Source of the DNA: Phyllobacterium lublinensis
GTDB taxonomy: Bacteria; Pseudomonadota; Alphaproteobacteria; Rhizobiales; Rhizobiaceae
DNA length: 64,000 bases
Assembly (NCBI RefSeq): GCF_020164435.1
Contig: NZ_JAIUDQ010000019.1
Span: 26,292 to 90,291 of the forward strand
Direction of reading: 5' to 3'
The notes under the pieces are model-generated. The model was given only the letters and a program-made list of their open reading frames with translations. It was not told the origin of the DNA and did not search any database. A program made the translations under genes and the position numbers. Shown here piece after piece: positions 19,272 through 28,264 of this stretch (positions within the stretch are counted from its first letter, which is position 1; every line of letters begins with the position of its first letter).

Positions 19272-22200
19272 TCACGTTGCGGTGAGACGGGCAAGTGCGT
19301 CGTTCATGTGGCTCACGGGAATGTCGATCAAATGCGGGCCCTCCGTGAAGAGCAATACTGCTGCCACGGTTTTACCGGGATAAAGCGGTTCCAGCAATTG
19401 CCTATAAAGGGCTAGCTGCGTCACATAGGTGCCAGGTACATCACCGAGCGTTTGTGGCGCCGTGCGGTTTGTCTTGTAGTCCACGATGAGCACCCTGTCG
19501 CCCACCACCGCCAGCCGGTCAATGATGCCGGAAACGGCATGCTCCTTGCCGCGCAGATGGAGCGTTCCCATGATGGGCACTTCCGCCAGCGATTCCGACC
19601 CGAACACAGGAGCAAAAACCGGATCTTCCATGATTGCGAAGACCGATTGCAGGGCGCCCTCAACTTCCTCCTCCGTCCAGTCGAAAGCAGCCCGCGAAAG
19701 GTAGCGTTTCGCCGCAAGAATACGCTGATCGGCAGCCAAACTGGGGAGCATTTGCAACAGCGCATGAATGACGATGCCGCGCCTTATAGCGAAGGTGGGA
19801 TCGCCGCGCTGATCACCGAGTACCGGCGAGCCCATCACCAGAGGCGCTTCATCGTCCGGATCGATCAGGGCGGAAACGCCAGAGGGTGCGAGCGGGCGCG
19901 GCAAGCCGACCTCGCGCGCCATCGGCGTGCGATAGGAGGGAGGGAACGGCGTTTCGGGGGCCTCGGTTGCCATTTCAGGCTCAACGTCTGCAGCGGGCGC
20001 AGCCTCGGTGATCCGGTAACGCCTGGCAGTAACGCCCTCGACGGGATGCTCAAACGGCTTGCTTCCATCGACCAAGGCGGCATCAACCAGATCGTGCCAG
20101 GTATCGCGTGCGGGCCGTGTTCCGCGATAGCCACAGATGATCAAGCGATCCTCCGCTCTGGTCATGCCCACATAAAGCAGGCGCCGATACTCCTCCTCCG
20201 CCCGCCTTTTCAGACTATCGATAAGGTTGCCGCTGAACCGCGTCGCGTGAGCTTTGGATGGAACAAACAGGAACCCCTTGCCCTCCCATCCATCTTTCTC
20301 CTTCAATTCGAATGAAAGCAGGCTGGGTGCACGACCGCCAGCCGAAGCGGCGCTGCCGGAATCGACCAGGAACACAACAGCTGCCTCCAGCCCTTTCGAG
20401 GCATGGACGGTCATGATCCGCACCTCGTTGCGGCTCTGGTCGAGTTCTCTTTTGATTTCGGGCGCTGCCGCATCCAGAGTTTCAAGAAATGCCTGCAGGC
20501 CTGGATGCCCGGTCTTTTCCGTCGCGACAGCATAGTTCTGGAACTCGTCGATGACGTCTCCGGCTTCGTTGCCCAGGCGGGCCAGGATGTCACGTCTGGC
20601 ACCCCCAGGTCCCAGGATATCCGCGTAGAACTCGAACACCGGAACCGTATCGGCGCGACTACGCCACTCCCGCAACCGGCTGGCAATGGAATAAAGCGTG
20701 AGGTCATCCGCGGAACGATCAACCAGCCGTTCGTATAGTGTTTCGTTTTCCGCCCGGCCGTGGGCAAGGGCGAACAGCTGATCGTCGCCCAACTTGAACA
20801 GCGGGCTCTTGAGAACTGCTGCAAGTGACAGATCATCGGACGAAAGCAGCATGAAGCGGCCGAGTGCCATCAGATCCTTGACCGCGATATGGTCGGTGAG
20901 TTTCAGGCGGTCGGCGCCGGCAACCGGCACTTGGCGCCGCTTCAGTTCGCGCGACAAGGCCGGCATGAACTGATCGCGCTTGCGAACGAGCACCATGATG
21001 TCACGGGCCTCTAGCCGGCGATGCTGCCCGGGAAGGACTTCACCGTTCTTGAGCCAGAGCTCTATGGTTTTCGCGATCTGCTCGGCGAGCCGGACTGGCG
21101 GCGCTGGCAGGCTGTCTACGGGCTTGCGCCAATCGTCCTCTTGCGGCGCCGTTTCCGGTGTCAGCATATCCCAGATCTGCACCTCCCCGGGATCCCTGTC
21201 GCGGATCGCCGTGTGTACAGTCGCGCGTTGGTCCACACCGAACCCTCGATTGGCATCCGGTCTTGCGAAGACCTTGTCGACAGCGTGCAGTACATCCGGT
21301 GCGGAACGAAACGAGAAATTGAGATTGACCCGCTCAAAACTCAACTCGGATTGCCGCGTCATTCTTTCAGTCGCCCGGCCGTGCTCTGCAAAGTCCTCAG
21401 GCACAGCACCCTGAAAGGAATAGATCGACTGCTTTTCGTCACCGACCGCGAACAATGTGCGCCGGTTGTTTCGTGCCGTTTTTCCCGCGAAGAACTCCTC
21501 GCTCAGCAGCCGGATGACGCGCCACTGGTTCGGGCTGGTGTCCTGTGCCTCATCGACGAGGATGTGATCTATGCCCTTGTCCAGTTTATATTGCACCCAG
21601 GGTCCCGCGTCCTGGCGCGCAAGCAGGGCCACCGTGCGGATGATAAGATCATCGAAGTCGAGAAGGCCGTGTACCTTCTTCATCTGCTGATAACGCCCGA
21701 TAAGGTCATCGACCAAAGTCAGTGCGGAAAGGGTCAAGCGAACGAGGCGCAATTGCTTGAGTCGGTCCAGTCCTTCAAAGGCGCGCTGTGCTGCTCGATC
21801 AAAGCGATCGGGGAAATCCGGCACCCTGTCAGTGACCGCCTTGGATGAGACAAAACTGCCGCTCTTCGGCTCGCCGCCCGCCTTGAGAAACGCCGCCTTC
21901 AAAGCGGATTCGCGCTGGTCGATCTGATCATTGAGATTGGCGAACCGCAGAATCAGCGCAAATTCCTGAGCTCGTGTAGCGTTTCGCGGTATGTCCAGAA
22001 TTTCGCCAAGCACTACACTGTCAAATTCCCGCAACGGCCAAAGCGTCGCCAGGATGCGGTCTTCCGTCTCATCGCTGGTGAAGCCGAAATGCGCGTAGAA
22101 GGTTTCGCGCCGCAACTCGTCATGGCCGATATCGTCAATAAAACGCATGAGGTCGTGCCGCCTGGCGACCGCTTCATCGAGCAGACCCTGCAGGCCGAAC

Positions 22201-22775
22201 TCACCTGCCGCATCGAGAACATCGGCGAAGGCGGCGGCCAGTTCCGTGTTCTTGTCCAGGCGCGCCGACTGCAACAATTGGCGGCGCGCTTCGCCGACGA
22301 GAGCAACCTGCATCAGGTCGTCCATCAATTCGAAGTGGCCGGCAATATTGGCCTCAAGCGGGAACTGGTGGAGAATGGCTTCGCAGAAGGCGTGGATCGT
22401 CTGGATCTTCAGCCCGCCCGGCGTTTCCAGGGCGCGCGCGAACAAGCGGCGCGCCTGCGCCAGACGTTCCTGATCAGGCGCCTTGCCGTCGATCTGCTCA
22501 ATGGCTTGTGCAAGCTGTTCCTGATTGGTGGTAGCCCAATCCGAGAGCCGCGCGAACACGCGGTTCTGCATCACTGCCGCCGCTGCTTTGGTATAGGTGA
22601 GGCACAGGATCTTCGATGGGTCCGTTCCATCAAGCAGCAGCCTGATCACGCGCTCGGTCAAAACATGGGTTTTGCCGGACCCGGCATTGGCCGATACCCA
22701 TACTGAATCTCTGGGGTTGGCCGCACGATTCTGATCGACAATGGTTTCCCGGGGAATGACGCGCGGTTTTCTCAT
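19272..22775 (-). CDS. addA: Double-strand break repair helicase AddA
   Basis: A 1167-residue UvrD-like helicase and nuclease subunit of AddAB, which processes broken DNA ends for RecA. The Walker A box is VSANAGSGKTHV near the N terminus. Helicase motifs include DHILVDEAQDTS and FAVGDEKQSIYSFQGA, and MTVHASKGLEAAVVF further on. The C-terminal nuclease domain shows VLIVDYKTNR. The ATG at 22775 overlaps the addB stop by four bases (ATGA), which fixes it. A longer frame to 22811 is not needed. Confidence 0.97.
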   Translation of the reverse strand: MRKPRVIPRETIVDQNRAANPRDSVWVSANAGSGKTHVLTERVIRLLLDGTDPSKILCLTYTKAAAAVMQNRVFARLSDWATTNQEQLAQAIEQIDGKAPDQERLAQARRLFARALETPGGLKIQTIHAFCEAILHQFPLEANIAGHFELMDDLMQVALVGEARRQLLQSARLDKNTELAAAFADVLDAAGEFGLQGLLDEAVARRHDLMRFIDDIGHDELRRETFYAHFGFTSDETEDRILATLWPLREFDSVVLGEILDIPRNATRAQEFALILRFANLNDQIDQRESALKAAFLKAGGEPKSGSFVSSKAVTDRVPDFPDRFDRAAQRAFEGLDRLKQLRLVRLTLSALTLVDDLIGRYQQMKKVHGLLDFDDLIIRTVALLARQDAGPWVQYKLDKGIDHILVDEAQDTSPNQWRVIRLLSEEFFAGKTARNNRRTLFAVGDEKQSIYSFQGAVPEDFAEHGRATERMTRQSELSFERVNLNFSFRSAPDVLHAVDKVFARPDANRGFGVDQRATVHTAIRDRDPGEVQIWDMLTPETAPQEDDWRKPVDSLPAPPVRLAEQIAKTIELWLKNGEVLPGQHRRLEARDIMVLVRKRDQFMPALSRELKRRQVPVAGADRLKLTDHIAVKDLMALGRFMLLSSDDLSLAAVLKSPLFKLGDDQLFALAHGRAENETLYERLVDRSADDLTLYSIASRLREWRSRADTVPVFEFYADILGPGGARRDILARLGNEAGDVIDEFQNYAVATEKTGHPGLQAFLETLDAAAPEIKRELDQSRNEVRIMTVHASKGLEAAVVFLVDSGSAASAGGRAPSLLSFELKEKDGWEGKGFLFVPSKAHATRFSGNLIDSLKRRAEEEYRRLLYVGMTRAEDRLIICGYRGTRPARDTWHDLVDAALVDGSKPFEHPVEGVTARRYRITEAAPAADVEPEMATEAPETPFPPSYRTPMAREVGLPRPLAPSGVSALIDPDDEAPLVMGSPVLGDQRGDPTFAIRRGIVIHALLQMLPSLAADQRILAAKRYLSRAAFDWTEEEVEGALQSVFAIMEDPVFAPVFGSESLAEVPIMGTLHLRGKEHAVSGIIDRLAVVGDRVLIVDYKTNRTAPQTLGDVPGTYVTQLALYRQLLEPLYPGKTVAAVLLFTEGPHLIDIPVSHMNDALARLTAT

Positions 22776-25700
22776 TCGTCGCCGCCATCGTCTATGCCGC
22801 CGGCCGACCATTCCAGGACACGGGCGAGGTGATCGTAATCGCCGGTCAGATCACTTTCCTTGAAAGGCAAGGCACGCGACAGATAGCCCTTTTGCGGGTC
22901 GCGATAGGCGGTCAGCAACTCGGTCAGCCGGATCCAGGACAATTCGCCGAGCTCGGGCGCGCTCTTCTCGCTGGCATTCGCGGATGTTCCGATTTTCAGA
23001 ATCGATTCCGGATCGACCCTGCCATTGGGGCGTAGACGCACATAAAGGAGATCGGCAGCGGCGCGGCTGCCAACTTCATGAAAGGCACCGCGCGCCAGAA
23101 GGGCTGCCTCAAGAGCCAGTTGCGGCGAGAGTAGTACATGCGCCTGCCGCTTCGACGGGGTCGACCCTGTCTTGTAGTCGATGATGTCCACCGTGCCATC
23201 CCGCCTGAGGTCAACCCGGTCGGCGCGCCCGGAGAGTGTGACGCCAGTCGTGCCCACGGAGATCTTCTTCGAGGCGACTTCCGGGTGGCGATTGGCGATC
23301 AAAGGGGCGCGCGTGCGCTCCCAATCAATATAATCGGGCACGAGAGACTTGAACCGCGGCCACCAGACCGCATCAATTTCCTCGGGCAACGCGATGCTGT
23401 CGAAATGGGTCCTGCCTATCTCCAGAAGAACCGCCGCCGCGTCCTGGTGCGTGGGATCAATTGCCTGCTCGGTGAAATGAGCCAGAATGTCATGGAACAG
23501 CGAACCGCGCTCCGCCACGTCGGGGTCGCGGATCAACGGTTCTATCGGGCGAAGACGCAGGATACGGCGCGCAAAGATCGCGTAGGGATCGCGCCTGAGT
23601 GTCTCGATTTCCGTCACTGAGAAGTGCTTTGGCCGCGCTTCGAGCGGCGGCTTTGGTTCGGGCCGCCTGACGAAGTCTTCGTCGGCAGCGTGATCGATCT
23701 GACGCGCCCAGTTCAGATATTTCGCGCCGCGCGCCCGCAATTCCGCGGCAGCTGCGCCTCCAAGCACGGTTTCCAGCCGTTGCAGCCAGCGGGAGGCGAC
23801 CGTTGGCGCATTGGCGGAACGTTGGGACCGCGTAAGGATGACGCGGTCCATGCCCATGGCCATCTGGAAGTCATGGGCCGCAAGGCCGGTGCGGCGCTCA
23901 GGTGGTTCGAGATTGATGATGGATTTCATTGGACGCGACATGAAGGGGTCATTGCGGGTCTTGCCCGGCCACGAGCCCTCATTCAACCCGCCGATGACGA
24001 CCGTGTTCACCGTTTGCAGGCGCGCTTCAAGTGCACCCCAGATAAACAAGCGTGGATGCGCACCAGCCTTTGGCTTGACGACCTCTCCTGCCATGAGTGC
24101 TTCAATCATTCCCGGCCATTCCGATGGCAGGAAATCAAGGCCGGAATCGGCAGCGACCAGGTTTCGCAGGAAGGCCGCAAACTGCTCTCCAGCAGCGCCG
24201 GTGTAGAGTGCCGCAATGTCCCCCTTTCCGTCACGCGCCAGATTTTCAAGACTCGTGACGCTCGCATGTATTACGTCAACCATCTGGACCGGTTCGGTCT
24301 TGCCGACAAAGGCAAGGAGCGGTTCCATGCAACGACCCAGCGCGGAACACGCCGCCCGCGCTACCTCGATCTGGGCGACCGAGACGTGCCGCAGCCAGAC
24401 CGGCTCGAATGGTGAATTCGACCCCTCGCCCAGCCGCTTCTCGAAGAATGCTGCAAGCCCGGCAAGCGAAGCGCGGCCGGTTCCGCCACGCAACGATACG
24501 AGCTCGATCGTTTCAGCGGCCTGCCGCAAAGCTGATCGATCCATCCCGAGTCTGGTCAGCGGATGTTTGAGCAGGGCAAGCAGCGCTACCGGATCGCCCG
24601 GATTGAACACCGCCTCCAGAGTCAACCGCATCAGGGTCGCCGGCTGCGTCTCGCGCAGGGCGCGGCCGCCGGAATCGTCAGCGGCAATGTTGAAACGCGC
24701 AAGCTCTGTCGAGACCCGCCGTGCGAGATCCCGATCGGCGGTGATCAAGGCTGCGGTCTTGCCTGGCTGGTCGATGGCGTCACGCAATGCTACCGCCACG
24801 CAAAGCGCCTCTTCGCGCTCGTTTGTCGCCTCGACAAGCGAGACCGGTGCAATGGCGGCCGAAAACGGATCACTCTGCCGATCAAGCGTGCTCCACGCCT
24901 CACTTGTTTCGGCAGGACGCATGGCTTCGGCCAGCAAACGCTCGCGGGAACGCTTCTGGGGCATGACACTTCCCAGGGGAATCACATCCTGGCGCAGGAC
25001 ACCGAGCTCAGCCAAGAGCTTCCGAAGGCCGTATTGTGGATGACCAAAGATCGATGGATTGTCAGTAGTGTTGGCCAGAATGTCCCAGCTTGCTGCATCC
25101 ATGTCGCGGTCAAGACCGGGCACGACGACAGCGCCCTGCGGCAGTGACGCAATTGCGGCCAGTAGCTTGGCGGTGGCTGGAATCGAGCCCGTGGACCCGG
25201 CCGCAATGACGGGTCCTTGCGGCGGACTGCGTATCAAACGTTCGGCCTCGAGCTCGATCAGCCGGTTGCGATGGGCGGCAGGATTTGATCTGTGCCGCTC
25301 GGCCAGAATTTCGGGCCAAAGGCTGGTGACAATTCCGAGGAAATCGAGCGTCACCTGCCACCAGTTCGGCAGCTCGTCCGACACGATATTGGAAAGGCTC
25401 CCCCACCCGCTGGCTTCAGTTTCCACCTGGTCCATCAGGCTTGCAAGGTCACGTGCCAGCCATATTGCATCGGCGGTCGTGGCCGGGATGGCGATTTCCT
25501 CATTTCCAAACAGCGAGCGAACATGATCCGGCAATCGCTCGCGCCATGGCCGAACCATGCGCGCCAAAAGCAGCAGCCGCTCCGTCGAACTGATTGGCGG
25601 CAACAGATCGAAGAAAGCGTCCGACCCGATGTCGAACATTGCCGCATCCTCGTCCACGTCACCCAGCGGCCGTATCACCGGCAGAATGGCCGATTTGACC

Positions 25701-25921
25701 GGGCTTCTTTCGACGAGCAGTGAGCGCAGTGTACGCGCCGCGCGCCGCGTCGGAACGTAGATCGTAACGCGTGCCAGTGCCATGGGATCCGTCAAATCGA
25801 CGGGGAAGCCCGGCACGAGACTGCCCGATTGCAGCGCGTCTACGAGCGCGGGCAGGAATGGCACGCCGGGCGCTATGGAGAACACGCGGCGATGTGGGCT
25901 CTTAGGGTCGGTTACGGCCAT
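22772..25921 (-). CDS. addB: Double-strand break repair protein AddB
   Basis: A 1049-residue partner of AddA. The N-terminal inactivated-helicase domain starts VFSIAPGVPFLPALVDAL. The middle holds TVVIGGLNEGSWPGKTRNDPF, and the C-terminal RecB-type nuclease shows TVDIIDYKTGSTPSKRQ. The paired nuclease domains of AddA and AddB cut the two strands. It is translationally coupled to addA and begins 83 bases after the murU-like gene. Confidence 0.95.
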   Translation of the reverse strand: MAVTDPKSPHRRVFSIAPGVPFLPALVDALQSGSLVPGFPVDLTDPMALARVTIYVPTRRAARTLRSLLVERSPVKSAILPVIRPLGDVDEDAAMFDIGSDAFFDLLPPISSTERLLLLARMVRPWRERLPDHVRSLFGNEEIAIPATTADAIWLARDLASLMDQVETEASGWGSLSNIVSDELPNWWQVTLDFLGIVTSLWPEILAERHRSNPAAHRNRLIELEAERLIRSPPQGPVIAAGSTGSIPATAKLLAAIASLPQGAVVVPGLDRDMDAASWDILANTTDNPSIFGHPQYGLRKLLAELGVLRQDVIPLGSVMPQKRSRERLLAEAMRPAETSEAWSTLDRQSDPFSAAIAPVSLVEATNEREEALCVAVALRDAIDQPGKTAALITADRDLARRVSTELARFNIAADDSGGRALRETQPATLMRLTLEAVFNPGDPVALLALLKHPLTRLGMDRSALRQAAETIELVSLRGGTGRASLAGLAAFFEKRLGEGSNSPFEPVWLRHVSVAQIEVARAACSALGRCMEPLLAFVGKTEPVQMVDVIHASVTSLENLARDGKGDIAALYTGAAGEQFAAFLRNLVAADSGLDFLPSEWPGMIEALMAGEVVKPKAGAHPRLFIWGALEARLQTVNTVVIGGLNEGSWPGKTRNDPFMSRPMKSIINLEPPERRTGLAAHDFQMAMGMDRVILTRSQRSANAPTVASRWLQRLETVLGGAAAAELRARGAKYLNWARQIDHAADEDFVRRPEPKPPLEARPKHFSVTEIETLRRDPYAIFARRILRLRPIEPLIRDPDVAERGSLFHDILAHFTEQAIDPTHQDAAAVLLEIGRTHFDSIALPEEIDAVWWPRFKSLVPDYIDWERTRAPLIANRHPEVASKKISVGTTGVTLSGRADRVDLRRDGTVDIIDYKTGSTPSKRQAHVLLSPQLALEAALLARGAFHEVGSRAAADLLYVRLRPNGRVDPESILKIGTSANASEKSAPELGELSWIRLTELLTAYRDPQKGYLSRALPFKESDLTGDYDHLARVLEWSAGGIDDGGDE

Positions 25922-26004
25922 TTCAAACCGTTCTGCGGGATCGTATCCGGTTCAAGGTCGAGCAGTTCGGTGCATGGAACGATCCGACATGGCTGCAAAG
26001 CGGT

Positions 26005-26736
26005 CTAATCATGAATCTCCAGTCCGGCCCGGGCTATGGCGGCTTCCGCATCTCCAATGGCCGCCGGTGTCCCCACTGTCAGCCACAGGCCATCCATCAG
26101 CATCCCGTATAGCCGGTCGGCCGCAATTGCCTCATCGAAATAGCGGTTGAGCGAGGCTCTGCCTGCGGCGGCACCGGCAAAGATGCGAGGATGGAGGATC
26201 GCAGCACCCGCATAGATAAAGGGCGACGTTTCCGCGGGTCCGAGGCGGCGCAATTTTCCTTCACGATCCATGTGGAAATCGCCACGCCCGTCATAACCGG
26301 TCGCCTGGTCCTTCGTAGCAATCATGAGGAGCATGTCCATTCGCTCATCATCCCATCCTTCTGCCAGCAGAACAAGGTTGGGCCTTGCTCCATCGATCCA
26401 GAAAGTGTCGGCATTGACGACATAGAATGGCTCAGCTCCGATCTGGGGTAAGGCGTTCACGATGCCTCCCGCAGAATCGAGCAGTTCTCCACGTTCATCC
26501 GAAACCACGATTGCTGGCGATTTGCGCTTTGAAAGGTGAGTATCCATCTGATCGGCGAGATAATGGGTGTTGACGATGGCACGCTCGACCCCAGCGTGCT
26601 CCAACGCATCAAGGCCCCAATCGATCAATGATTTGCCGGCTACTTCCACCAGAGGCTTCGGTATCGTGTTGGTGATGGGAGCCATACGTTTGCCGAGACC
26701 GGCCGCCAGTACCATTGCCGCGCGCGGACTTGCCAT
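26005..26736 (-). CDS. murU: Nucleotidyltransferase, MurU-like (N-acetylmuramate-1-phosphate uridylyltransferase)
   Basis: A 243-residue sugar-1-phosphate nucleotidyltransferase. The signature LAAGLGKRMAPITNTIPKPL fills residues 10-29, and VVNADTFWIDG holds the metal-binding aspartate. In MurU the enzyme makes UDP-MurNAc from MurNAc-1-phosphate and UTP during wall recycling. The call rests on size and on the kinase-like AmgK domain encoded just upstream. GDP-mannose or other sugar products cannot be excluded from this sequence alone. Confidence 0.8.
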   Translation of the reverse strand: MASPRAAMVLAAGLGKRMAPITNTIPKPLVEVAGKSLIDWGLDALEHAGVERAIVNTHYLADQMDTHLSKRKSPAIVVSDERGELLDSAGGIVNALPQIGAEPFYVVNADTFWIDGARPNLVLLAEGWDDERMDMLLMIATKDQATGYDGRGDFHMDREGKLRRLGPAETSPFIYAGAAILHPRIFAGAAAGRASLNRYFDEAIAADRLYGMLMDGLWLTVGTPAAIGDAEAAIARAGLEIHD

Positions 26737-26740
26737 TCAA

Positions 26741-28249
26741 TCATGTCTCCGAAGTTAGAACGCCAGCCTTTTCGCACCAATCCTTGACCGGCGCCAGTGC
26801 TGGATGGTCGATCACGCGATTCAAATAGGCTCGAATACGGGACAAGTGCTGCAGATAGACAGGTTTGCCGTCGCGTTCATCCAATCGTACGAAGATGCCA
26901 AGTATCTTGGCGTTTCGCTGCGCTGCCATGATCGCAAACGCCCTGCGGAACATGGGCTCGTCAAATGGTGCCGTCAATGTCTTGCGTTCGTCGATATAGG
27001 CAGCAAGCAGGCTATCCTGCAATTCCGTGGCGATTGTTACGCGCGCGTCGAAGATCAATGATGCCACATCATAGGCGGACGGCCCGATCATTGCATCCTG
27101 GAAATCGATCAAGCCAACACGGCCCGCGCCCTGCACATCGTTGCGCCAAAGGATGTTGGGCGAGTGAACGTCACGCAACAACAAGCTCGTTTCCACATTA
27201 GTTAGTTGACTAATTACGTGATCCCACGCTGCGATGTACTGTGCCTTTTTTTCAGCTGTCAGCGGTCTGCCGCTGAAACGCGGTACGTACCAATCGGACA
27301 GGAGCTCCACTTCGATCATCATGGCATCACGGTCGAAGTTGTGGATATGATGTGGATAACCTTCGGCCGCATCGATGTCCTGCGGCCATGCATGCTGGTG
27401 AAGCTGCGCCAGCACGCGGACGGCCGCTTCATAGCGCTCCGGGATGGGAGCGCCGCTAACATCCAGCACACCGTCATTGCCCAGGTTCTCCAGCAGCAGA
27501 AAACCGTCATCAAGGTCCTGCGCATGGATTTCCGGGACCCTGAAGCCCCATGCCTGCAACAGCCTGTCGATGGCAACGAATGCGGTAACCGATTGTGAGA
27601 GGTGGGCAATCTGCATATAGGTCTTGCCATCGCGCAACACCGGCCCGCCAGGGTTGTACGGCGAGTTCATCAGGATGAGCGGTGTTTTCCCTCCAGCCGC
27701 TACGGTCTCGTATCCTCGCGCCGAGGCATCGCCCAGCAAATAGCGCCGCTCGGCGAACGGCAGGCCGGCGCGACCCAGAAATGTGCGGATCGCGAGGGAT
27801 CGCTGGAGTCGCGCGACGGCAGCTCGCTCGCCGTCGATGATGGCCTTGCGCGCATCGCCCTCACTAAGCAGCGTCACGCGCAGACTCGGCTGCGGCAGTG
27901 CTTCGGCTCCCCTCTCTGGCCATTCCACCAGTACGACTCCATCGTCGAGAGCTTCGTCGAGGCCGAGTTCATCAAGTTCTTCAGCCGAAGACAGGCGGTA
28001 AAGATCGACATGGCTCACTGCGAGCCGCAGTTCCGGATAGGACTGGACGATCGTGAATGTGGGGCTTGGCACTTCGTAGCCATTGTCATCGGCAATGGTG
28101 CGGATGAGACCGCGCGCCAGGGTCGATTTGCCTGCACCCAGATCACCTGACAGGGTCACGAGATCACCCTTGCGCAAGGATAGTGCGAGATCCTGGCCTA
28201 GTCGCTCAGTCTCCTCCGTGGTCGCAAGATGGATGGTAATCGGTGCCAT
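26741..28249 (-). CDS. tsaE: TsaE-AmgK-like fusion: tRNA t6A ATPase plus sugar kinase
   Basis: A 502-residue two-domain protein. Residues 1 to about 150 are TsaE, the ATPase of the t6A37 tRNA modification complex, with P-loop SGDLGAGKS at 34-42 and PSPTFTIVQSYP. Residues from about 165 on form an aminoglycoside-phosphotransferase-type kinase related to AmgK, which phosphorylates MurNAc at C1. LLLRDVHSPNILW is the catalytic loop and GLIDFQDAMIG the metal site. The murU-like gene follows four bases after its stop. Two unrelated activities on one chain is typical of this order. Confidence 0.9.
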   Translation of the reverse strand: MAPITIHLATTEETERLGQDLALSLRKGDLVTLSGDLGAGKSTLARGLIRTIADDNGYEVPSPTFTIVQSYPELRLAVSHVDLYRLSSAEELDELGLDEALDDGVVLVEWPERGAEALPQPSLRVTLLSEGDARKAIIDGERAAVARLQRSLAIRTFLGRAGLPFAERRYLLGDASARGYETVAAGGKTPLILMNSPYNPGGPVLRDGKTYMQIAHLSQSVTAFVAIDRLLQAWGFRVPEIHAQDLDDGFLLLENLGNDGVLDVSGAPIPERYEAAVRVLAQLHQHAWPQDIDAAEGYPHHIHNFDRDAMMIEVELLSDWYVPRFSGRPLTAEKKAQYIAAWDHVISQLTNVETSLLLRDVHSPNILWRNDVQGAGRVGLIDFQDAMIGPSAYDVASLIFDARVTIATELQDSLLAAYIDERKTLTAPFDEPMFRRAFAIMAAQRNAKILGIFVRLDERDGKPVYLQHLSRIRAYLNRVIDHPALAPVKDWCEKAGVLTSET

Positions 28250-28264
28250 TACGCGGCCAGCGCT

